The notes beneath the pieces were generated by a model. The model searched no databases. It worked only from the letters and a program-made list of their open reading frames with translations, and was not told the DNA's origin. Shown here one piece after another: positions 36,440 through 42,544 of a stretch of DNA of 64,000 nucleotides (within the stretch, counting starts at the first letter, position 1; each line of letters opens with the position of its first letter). Source of the DNA: Elusimicrobia bacterium RIFOXYA2_FULL_47_53 (lineage in GTDB: Bacteria > Elusimicrobiota > Endomicrobiia > Endomicrobiales > XYA2-FULL-47-53); contig MGVE01000007.1 in assembly GCA_001800315.1 (NCBI GenBank), positions 62,001 to 126,000 of the forward strand, in the 5' to 3' direction. Made by a program: the position numbers and the translations under genes.

Positions 36440-36773
36440 TACGACAATATAACGACTCTCGCGGCCAGCGTAAGATACGGACTGAGCGAAAAATAAACCG
36501 GCAGGTTCGGAGATGGCGCTACAAAAGCTGATTTTATCATTCCGAAATGTACTATCCGGCAGCCGGAACGATGTATTTTAGAAATGTCTTTTGGGAATGG
36601 CAGGACGAAACTCACATTATGAGATTTAAAACTACAAAAACACTTTGTCATGCCGGAAATGTGTTATCCGGCATCGCTCGAAGAATACCGCACTCTATTG
36701 CAAAATCCGGGTTCAACAGAGAAACTCGGGCATAACATAAATTGAGTCTATTGAAAACCCTTAAAAAGGTCCT
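36440..36773. other. Gene-free stretch with degenerate palindromic repeat remnants
   Basis: I see no credible gene here. Two related palindromic patches stand out: one around 36647-36677 (GTCATGCCGG ... CCGGCAT) and a more diverged one around 36536-36573 (TCATTCCG ... CCGGCAGCCGGAACGATG). They look like decayed copies of an interspersed hairpin repeat. Open frames across this region run into tRNA and repeat DNA and do not look coding. Confidence 0.5.
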
Positions 36774-36863
36774 GTCATTGTGATCTCCCGAAGAGAGAGA
36801 AGCAATCTTGGCTTTCCGTCGGCAACGACGAGATTGCTTCGTCGCTACGCTCCTCGCAAAGAC
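36774..36863. repeat. MITE-like palindromic dispersed repeat
   Basis: The element runs from GTCATTGTGA to TCGCAAAGAC. Inner arms AGCAATCT and AGATTGCT flank a spacer of about 22 bases, and the outer ends are roughly complementary. It resembles the short GTCATTGCGA...GCAATCTC hairpin elements scattered through many bacterial genomes. Copy number cannot be judged from one window. Confidence 0.6.
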
Positions 36864-36913
36864 GGGCTGAAACACTTTTTCAGCTGACTCAATTTGGGCA
36901 GCCATTACTTTTG

Positions 36914-37237
36914 CCAAAACAAAAGGAGCGCTGACAGTTTCCTGTACGCTCCTGCTTTTATCAAAATTTGGTGGAGCTGAGCAGCGACAAGCGCGGCGAA
37001 TAGGCCGCGCTGCGCCATGGAGCGGGCGAGCGTCGGCGCGAGCCCTGAACCGCCGACCTCTTTGCGGCGGTATCCCCAAAACAAAAGGAGCGCTGACAGT
37101 TTCCTGTACGCTCCCGCTTTTATCAAAATTTGGTGGAGCTGAGCAGCGACAGGCGCGGCGAATAGGCCGCGCTGCGACCTGGAGCGGGCGAGCGTCGGCG
37201 CGAGCCCTGAACCGCCGACCTCTTTGCGGCGGTATCC
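36914..37237. repeat. 162-bp tandem repeat derived from tRNA-Ala 3' end and terminator (two full copies)
   Basis: Copies at 36914-37075 and 37076-37237 differ at only four positions. A third, partial copy (37238-37307) merges into the tRNA-Ala gene. Read on the minus strand, each unit contains a 17-base piece of the tRNA (AAGAGGTCGGCGGTTCA), a GC-rich palindromic insert of about 63 bases, the tRNA 3' end (CTCAGCTCCACCA), and the same downstream terminator hairpin. The insert holds a perfect GCGCGGC/GCCGCGC stem (36991-37010 and 37153-37172). The units are thus tRNA 3' fragments interrupted in the T arm. Confidence 0.9.
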
Positions 37238-37239
37238 CC

Positions 37240-37276
37240 AAAACAAAAGGAGCGCTGACAGTTTCCTGTACGCTCC
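37240..37276 (-). terminator. Intrinsic terminator of the tRNA-Ala gene
   Basis: On the minus strand, a GGAGCG/CGCTCC stem with inner ACAG/CTGT pairing is followed by TTTTGTTTT, about 17 bases after the tRNA CCA. The same hairpin recurs in both tandem repeat copies downstream. Confidence 0.85.
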
Positions 37277-37292
37277 TGCTTTTATCAAAATT

Positions 37293-37368
37293 TGGTGGAG
37301 CTGAGCGGGATTGAACCGCCGACCTCTTCCTTGCCGAGGAAGCGCTCTCCCAGCTGAGCTACAGCCCC
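37293..37368 (-). tRNA. tRNA-Ala (anticodon GGC, with C33)
   Basis: The 76-base cloverleaf has encoded CCA. The acceptor stem GGGGCTG pairs with CAGCTCC and contains the G3-U70 wobble that specifies alanine. The D arm is GCTC/GAGC with GG in the loop, and the T loop is TTCAATC. The anticodon stem CTTCC/GGAAG is perfect, enclosing loop TCGGCAA. The anticodon GGC reads Ala GCC/GCU codons. Position 33 is C instead of the nearly universal U, which is unusual. The gene has its own promoter and terminator, and its 3' end seeds the adjacent tandem array. Confidence 0.93.
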
Positions 37369-37404
37369 ATTGTTTACCGGTACTACTTAGGGAGAACAGC
37401 AGGG

Positions 37405-37433
37405 AGTTTAACAAAAAATACCGCGAAAGTCAA
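37405..37433 (-). promoter_or_regulatory. Promoter of the tRNA-Ala gene
   Basis: On the minus strand, TTGACT (37428-37433) and TAAACT (37405-37410) have a 17-base spacer. Transcription would begin about 30 bases before the mature tRNA 5' end. It lies between the treT stop and the tRNA. Confidence 0.75.
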
Positions 37434-37482
37434 ATTTCATTTGCGTGATTAACGAATTCCGCGTCCTGATGCAAAGTTTAAC

Positions 37483-38694
37483 TTACAGATACACCATGTC
37501 CTGGCTCTGGAAAACAGATAAAAACAAAAGCATATATTCTTTGAGATGCCGCGTCAGCAGATAATTGTTAAGTATATGATTTCTTCCGTTCTCCCCGAGC
37601 TTCTTGGCGTACTGAGGGTGATTGAGCAGCTGCTTAATATTGAATGCCGCGCCCTCAACCGTATTGCAGAGCATTCCTGAATACTTATGAGTTACCTGAA
37701 GCGGTATCCCTCCGACATTTGAGGCAACCACAGCCTTGCCCTTCCAGAGCGCTTCAGCGACAGTGAGGCCAAAACCTTCCTTGAGGGATTTCTGAAGCAC
37801 CACCGAAGACGCCCTCTGCAAGGCATTTACGGCTATGTCGTCCTGCGGAAGCATTAAAATATGAATATCCGGATCGCCTGCCGCCCGTTCCTGAACCTCA
37901 CTAAGCACCGCCAGCCCCTCGGGATCATCCGTCGCGGTCCCTCCCGCGAGCACCAGGCGGCAATCAATGTATTTTTTAACAAGTTTGTAAGCCTCAATAA
38001 CACCCACGGGGTCTTTAAGCCGGTCAAAACGCGAAATTTGAGTTATTATAGGCTTATCCCTGGGAACGGCATAATTATCAAGAACCGAGTTTATGGCCTC
38101 AGGGCTCAGTTCCTTATTCTTATCGCTTAAAGGATCAATGGAGGGAGCGATCAAAAACTGCCGTATTGGAAGTATCTGAGAGAATTTCTGCGACGAGAAT
38201 ACCGCCGCGTCATAATTTTTAATAAATCCGCTTAAAAACGACCACACCTCTTTGTCCGGATTTGAAACATCAATATGGCAGCGCCATATCCACTTGTTAG
38301 AACCCTTTTTTTCCACGAGAGCTATGGGCTGAGGATCATGAACAAACATAATATCGCTTGAAAGATTGGCCTCGGCCGCGTTTTTCCTGTTAGTTTCCAA
38401 AAACACCTCATAATCCGATTTCAGCAGCTGCTCCCGTTTGCCATGAAGGGCATTATGGAACTTCTTGGTTATTTCATAAAATTTTTTCCCGCCCTTAATG
38501 ACCTCCCAGCGCGTGTCAACTCCGAGCTCCTTTAAAAGCGGAACCATGCGGTTTAATATTTCAGCCACCCCGCCGCCGACCGCCGTTGAATTGTAATGGC
38601 AGACTTTCTTTCCGGCGAGCTTGCCCGCAAGCAGGCGCAGGTCATCAATCGTAGACTGGCCCACAATGGGAGTGTAATCGTCAATTTTGGCCAT
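37483..38694 (-). CDS. treT: Trehalose synthase TreT (GT4 family)
   Basis: This 403-residue GT-B glycosyltransferase closely matches the pattern of archaeal and bacterial TreT, which makes trehalose reversibly from an NDP-glucose and glucose. Landmarks are NSTAVGGGVAEILNRMVPLL near residue 35, KKFHNALHG, FVHDPQPIAL, WIWRCHIDVSNPD, APSIDPLSDKN, ITQISRFDRLKDPVGVIEAY and the donor-site EGFGLTVAEALWKGK. It is cytoplasmic. It lies six bases after the DUF5752 gene and is the last gene of the operon, so the cell appears to encode two routes to trehalose in one transcript. AAGGATG precedes the ATG. Confidence 0.9.
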   Translation of the reverse strand: MAKIDDYTPIVGQSTIDDLRLLAGKLAGKKVCHYNSTAVGGGVAEILNRMVPLLKELGVDTRWEVIKGGKKFYEITKKFHNALHGKREQLLKSDYEVFLETNRKNAAEANLSSDIMFVHDPQPIALVEKKGSNKWIWRCHIDVSNPDKEVWSFLSGFIKNYDAAVFSSQKFSQILPIRQFLIAPSIDPLSDKNKELSPEAINSVLDNYAVPRDKPIITQISRFDRLKDPVGVIEAYKLVKKYIDCRLVLAGGTATDDPEGLAVLSEVQERAAGDPDIHILMLPQDDIAVNALQRASSVVLQKSLKEGFGLTVAEALWKGKAVVASNVGGIPLQVTHKYSGMLCNTVEGAAFNIKQLLNHPQYAKKLGENGRNHILNNYLLTRHLKEYMLLFLSVFQSQDMVYL

Positions 38695-38699
38695 AATAA

Positions 38700-39365
38700 C
38701 TACATCCTTTTCTTTATCAGTTTAATTACCGTTCTTCTGAGATCCTCTAAGGCGTAAGTGTAAGGATCAAGCCTTGTTATCATGTCCGCGAGCTCTTTGT
38801 CTCCAATAGAATCCGCTATCCAGTTGGAAAAATCGTTAGACTCTTTTTCAAGCCTCAGGCGCGCCTCAAAAATATGGAAATATATGGAATTTATCGTTAT
38901 TTTTTCAAGAATCCGGGCGAACTCCGCAAGATTATTAGCCACATAGCTGGTCGGAATAATAAAACTGACCGACTTTAATAGCCAAAATTCCTTGCCGGGG
39001 TTCGCGCACCTGTCCGCCGCGTAAGAATTGGCGCTCATGTGTTCCTTCATGACTGAAACTATTTTTTCTCTTAAAGCGCGTATAGTTTTAAACTGAATAA
39101 TATCTATACTGGACAGCTTTTCGCTTAAAACATCGTCGCCGAGAGCTTCTTTCGCCCAAAACGCGAAATCATTAGGAGGTTCGGGCGACAGGTATTCATG
39201 CTGCTGAAGGAATTTGTGCGTGTGATGATATATGCAGGAACCCGGAACCTCCTGCAGGGCGGCAACCATCTCGTTTAAATTACAGATCCGGATGCCGGTT
39301 GATTCGGTCAAGTGCAGCCGCGTATAAAAGTGAAACGGCGCGTTAGCCACTACGGTAGCCTCCAT
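38700..39365 (-). CDS. DUF5752-family protein in trehalose operon
   Basis: This 221-residue soluble protein begins FHFYTRLHLTESTGIRICNL and contains VPGSCIYHHTHKFLQQHEYL and PPNDFAFWAKEALGDDVLSEKL. It then has a second, similar block (IYFHIFEARLRLEKESNDFSNWIADSIG) suggesting an internal duplication. I recognise it as DUF5752, a family of unknown function. The repeated His-rich/WI-IGD pattern could bind a ligand or a partner, but no catalytic motif is evident. It is translated between otsB (five bases upstream) and treT (five bases downstream), so a role in trehalose control or in a complex is plausible inference. AGAGGCGGG precedes the ATG. Confidence 0.8.
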   Translation of the reverse strand: MEATVVANAPFHFYTRLHLTESTGIRICNLNEMVAALQEVPGSCIYHHTHKFLQQHEYLSPEPPNDFAFWAKEALGDDVLSEKLSSIDIIQFKTIRALREKIVSVMKEHMSANSYAADRCANPGKEFWLLKSVSFIIPTSYVANNLAEFARILEKITINSIYFHIFEARLRLEKESNDFSNWIADSIGDKELADMITRLDPYTYALEDLRRTVIKLIKKRM

Positions 39366-39370
39366 GATTG

Positions 39371-40108
39371 TTACCCGCCTCTTTGAGCCGCAAGATTCGC
39401 GATTAACCTGTAAACTCCGCGCGTGTCTTTCACGCCAAACTCAGCGGCCGTGTCATGTTTTTCTCCCACATGAATAGTCAGCGCCGCGCCCCTCAAAGCC
39501 TTAAAAGCTTTTTCATCGGTAACATCATCGCCTACATATATCGGCAGAATCGTTTCCCCATGAAACAACTTTAAGATTATATAGAGCGCCGCCCTGCCTT
39601 TATCCCAGTTTACCGGAAGGCACACCTCAAACACTTTCTTGCCGGGCAGAATCTTAATCTTTGAAGCTCTCCTGAAGGGCTCAACCAGGTTTTTAAATAC
39701 GCTTACGGCCCTTTTTTTATCGGCGCCGCTTACAAGCCTGTAATGAAACGCCACCGACAACCCCTTATTCTCAATCAAAACGCCTTTGATTCCGAAGAGA
39801 GCCTTCCTCAGGCCCGCCAGAATACCGCGCAAAACGCGGGTTGAAGCGGAACTTTTGGCTATATTTAAATTTATTCCCGGGCCTTTTATCTCAAGGCCGT
39901 GGCTGCCGGCGTAAATTATATTTTTCAACCCGACTTTTTCGCGGAGATCCTTTATATCCCTGCCGCTTATTATAACTATTTTAAAATTCCTGTCGCGGGA
40001 CAGTTTCCTTAGAAGATCCCTGACGCGCGCGGGCATGAACGCCTTATGAGGAGCGTCCGCCAAAGGAGCCAGGGTCCCGTCAAAATCAAGAAATAGAACT
40101 GTTTTCAT
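39371..40108 (-). CDS. otsB: Trehalose-6-phosphate phosphatase
   Basis: This HAD-superfamily enzyme of 245 residues dephosphorylates trehalose-6-phosphate. Motif I is VLFLDFDGTLAPL at the N terminus, with KIVIISGR, YAGSHGLEIKGPG and the metal-binding motif IYVGDDVTDEKAFKAL near residue 200. I chose the ATG at 40108, which shares a base with the otsA stop (TGATG), has GGGAAG upstream and places motif I at the expected position. A longer in-frame start adds 17 residues from inside otsA. Coupling to otsA is therefore tight, as expected for consecutive enzymes. Confidence 0.95.
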   Translation of the reverse strand: MKTVLFLDFDGTLAPLADAPHKAFMPARVRDLLRKLSRDRNFKIVIISGRDIKDLREKVGLKNIIYAGSHGLEIKGPGINLNIAKSSASTRVLRGILAGLRKALFGIKGVLIENKGLSVAFHYRLVSGADKKRAVSVFKNLVEPFRRASKIKILPGKKVFEVCLPVNWDKGRAALYIILKLFHGETILPIYVGDDVTDEKAFKALRGAALTIHVGEKHDTAAEFGVKDTRGVYRLIANLAAQRGG

Positions 40109-42342
40109 CAGCTTCCCTTTTTCAACGAAGCTATTTCCGAGATAATATTTCCCGCCCAATGAAAAACATTGTTGTCGGAAACAATTTTATTCATATTGCT
40201 CATGCGGGCCTTTTTTTCCTCTTCGGGAATTTCAATAGCCAGTTTGATGGCGTCAGCGAACTTTTCGGTTGAATACGGGTTTATCTGCACGGCATCGGCC
40301 AATTCTCTCGCGGCCCCGGTAAAACAACTCAGCACCAGCATTCCGCTTGCCCCGTTTTTGGTGGCGACATATTCCTTGGCCACAAGGTTCATGCCGTCAT
40401 GAAGCGAACTTACGACACAGACATCGGCTATCGCGTAAAAAGGCTTGATCTCATCGCTTGAAAAGTGCTTTTTCATGTATATAATAGGTTTCCATGAGTT
40501 ATCCGAATGCTTCCAGTTCACTTTGTCAATCAATTCGTCAATCTCTCCCATCAAATCATGGTAGCGCTTTATATGGGTGCGGCTCGGGGCGGCTATCTGG
40601 ATAAACACGAACTTTCCAATGTACTGCGGATATTTCTCAAGAAAACGGTCAATCGCCTGAATTCTTTCCACTATGCCTTTTGTGTAGTCAATTCTTTCCA
40701 CTCCCAAACCGACTATTTTACCCTCCAGCTCATACTCTTTTCGTATCGCCTCCATGGATTCAAAATCAGAGGAAGCGGCCTCGTAAGAGTAGTTGTCCAC
40801 GCTTATCGGGAAAGCCCTGATGAAGGTCTCTTTATTGGCGCGCACAACGCTGAACTTCTCCGTGTCCACTCTGGACTCAAGAAGACGATTTGCCGTATCA
40901 AGGAAATTATTGCAGTGATACTGGACATGAAACCCTATAAGATCGCATCCCAGCATGCCGTCAAGAATTTCCTCCTGATAAGGACATATTGAGAAGACCT
41001 CGGGATTAGGCCAGGGTATATGCCAAAACAGCGCCACAATCGCGTCGGGCCGCTTCTCTTTTATCATTTTACCCAGCAGCGTGAAATGATAATCCTGAAT
41101 AAACACGAGGGGATTTTTTGCCGGAAGCTCTTCTAAAATGCTGTCCGCGTATTTCTGGTTCACTTTTTTATACATCTGCCAGTCAGTTTCCCTGAAAACA
41201 GGGCGCGTGTAAGTTATATGACACAGGGGCCAGAGGCCTTCATTGGAAAAACCATAATAAAAGCCTCTTTCCTCGTCCTTTGACAGCCAGGTGCGCTTGA
41301 GTATATAATGAATGTCGTCCGGGGGCACGCCGAGCTTGCCTTTTGAGTTTGCGAATTTTCTGTCGGCATTGCCGCTGCCCTGAGCCACCCACACGCCGCC
41401 GCAGGCCCGCATAACCGGATCAAGGGCGGTAACCACGCCGCTTGCCGGACGAACGCACCTGGGCTTGCCGGTTTTTTCATCAAGTACATGCATATACGGC
41501 TCTCTGTTAGACACAAGAAACAGAGAACTTTCTCCGAGCTTGGCGCGCACAAGGTCCTGGAGCCTTTTTTCAGTCCAGAGATCCCCGCTCTCAACGCGGT
41601 CTTGAGCCTCCCTGGACACGGTTCGCCGCGCGACGCGCAGTCCGAGAGCCACCTGTTCAACCTCTTTAGCGAGTTTTCCAAGATCTCCTATTTCTTCAAA
41701 GGAAAGCTGCTCGTCGGTTTCGCCCTTTTGAAAACGGGTAAACCACTCCGTGAGGCGCTGCACCGGCAGGACAAATATCTGGCGCTGCAGCGGCAGGGTA
41801 ACTATAATCATCAAAAAGACCAGAACAATCAAAGCTACGCTTATGCCTCTCCACTGTCTGGTAAGAATATTAAAAATATACGATGTATCGTAAACAACCT
41901 CAATAAGCCCTACTGTGTTTTCAGCACTGTCCAAAACCGGCAGCACATAACTGTACATGGAGTATTCTTTGTATTTCTCCATCCTTCCGCGAGCTTTTTG
42001 TGACCGGGCCACCGAGTCAATGTATGAATTGTCCTTCTGGCCCCAGTCGGCGATTCGTTCCGTCACCGCGAGGATCTTCCCCTCTTTTGAATATATTATA
42101 CAACCCTGCAGGCGCTCCCTTTTCTGAAACTTGTCCACCAGCAGCTGCGCGCTTCTAAGGTCGCTCTTTTCAAAAACATTTAGCGCGGAAAGCTCCATGC
42201 TTTCTGCTACATTTTTAGCCTTGCGCTCCAGATCATCCATGAGCCTTTCCTGCTGAAACCTCACCTGCAGCATTCCAAAACCGGCAAAAACGATTCCTAT
42301 TATTATTAGAATCGGAAGCATGAACAGCAGCACTCGTCTCAT
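40108..42342 (-). CDS. otsA: Trehalose-6-phosphate synthase fused to a membrane sensor/HAMP module
   Basis: The C-terminal portion (about 270-740) is a GT20 synthase joining UDP-glucose and glucose-6-phosphate: LVSNREPY, GGVWVAQGSGNAD, VFIQDYHFTLLGKMI, FWHIPWPNPEVF, GFHVQYHCNNFLD, GVERIDYTKGI and SLHDGMNLVAKEYVA. Ahead of it sit a membrane helix (about 4-26), an extracytoplasmic domain (about 27-160, with GCIIYSKEGKILAVTERI and a Cache/PAS-like pattern), a second membrane helix (about 165-187) and a HAMP linker (about 188-240). This is the layout of a chemoreceptor or histidine kinase with a biosynthetic enzyme in place of the kinase. It is the first gene of the trehalose operon, with GAGAGG before the ATG and a structured leader upstream. 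Confidence 0.93.
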   Translation of the reverse strand: MRRVLLFMLPILIIIGIVFAGFGMLQVRFQQERLMDDLERKAKNVAESMELSALNVFEKSDLRSAQLLVDKFQKRERLQGCIIYSKEGKILAVTERIADWGQKDNSYIDSVARSQKARGRMEKYKEYSMYSYVLPVLDSAENTVGLIEVVYDTSYIFNILTRQWRGISVALIVLVFLMIIVTLPLQRQIFVLPVQRLTEWFTRFQKGETDEQLSFEEIGDLGKLAKEVEQVALGLRVARRTVSREAQDRVESGDLWTEKRLQDLVRAKLGESSLFLVSNREPYMHVLDEKTGKPRCVRPASGVVTALDPVMRACGGVWVAQGSGNADRKFANSKGKLGVPPDDIHYILKRTWLSKDEERGFYYGFSNEGLWPLCHITYTRPVFRETDWQMYKKVNQKYADSILEELPAKNPLVFIQDYHFTLLGKMIKEKRPDAIVALFWHIPWPNPEVFSICPYQEEILDGMLGCDLIGFHVQYHCNNFLDTANRLLESRVDTEKFSVVRANKETFIRAFPISVDNYSYEAASSDFESMEAIRKEYELEGKIVGLGVERIDYTKGIVERIQAIDRFLEKYPQYIGKFVFIQIAAPSRTHIKRYHDLMGEIDELIDKVNWKHSDNSWKPIIYMKKHFSSDEIKPFYAIADVCVVSSLHDGMNLVAKEYVATKNGASGMLVLSCFTGAARELADAVQINPYSTEKFADAIKLAIEIPEEEKKARMSNMNKIVSDNNVFHWAGNIISEIASLKKGS

Positions 42343-42490
42343 TTATTACCTCTCAAAATAAAAAGCTGAAAACCAGGCTGTCCGGTTATCAGCTATAATA
42401 CTCATTGCTCTTCCCGGAAAATATATCCGGATGGCGGCCCGACCATCCAACCCTCCGGGGCAACTATACCCCGGACCCTTTTACAAAAGA
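42343..42490 (-). promoter_or_regulatory. Structured otsA leader, candidate attenuator or riboswitch
   Basis: Between the predicted promoter and the otsA ATG lie about 140 transcribed bases with nested hairpins. On the plus strand these are stem TCCGGGG/CCCCGGA (42454-42475), stem GGATGG/CCATCC (42429-42448), an alternative CCGGA/TCCGG (42414-42430) that shares bases with the second, and finally a terminator hairpin abutting the ribosome-binding site. The mutually exclusive stems plus a terminator suggest conditional control. It matches no riboswitch class I know; the ligand is unknown. Confidence 0.5.
42356..42393 (-). terminator. Terminator-like hairpin directly before otsA
   Basis: On the minus strand, a stem of GCTGA plus AACC pairs with GGTT plus TCAGC (one mismatch, nine-base loop). 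TTTTTATTTT follows, and the otsA Shine-Dalgarno box begins two bases later. There is no room for a promoter after it, so otsA transcripts must read through. Confidence 0.7.
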
Positions 42491-42519
42491 ATTATAGCAC
42501 GATAATATCATTTAAGCAA
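42491..42519 (-). promoter_or_regulatory. Predicted otsA promoter (extended -10)
   Basis: On the minus strand, TTGCTT (42514-42519) and a perfect TATAAT (42491-42496) are 17 bases apart. TGC immediately before the -10 makes an extended -10. It lies just downstream of the beta-helix gene stop. Confidence 0.65.
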
Positions 42520-42544
42520 CCCTCTCTTCCGCGGCGGGCAACCC

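Noticed and set aside
36440-37370. Prophage or integrative element at the tRNA-Ala
   Set aside because: No integrase, phage or conjugation gene flanks the tRNA; only short repeats are present.
36648-37414. Two overlapping open frames of 169-197 codons across the tandem array and tRNA-Ala
   Set aside because: They translate non-coding tRNA and palindromic repeat DNA; the repeated peptide blocks simply mirror the 162-bp unit.
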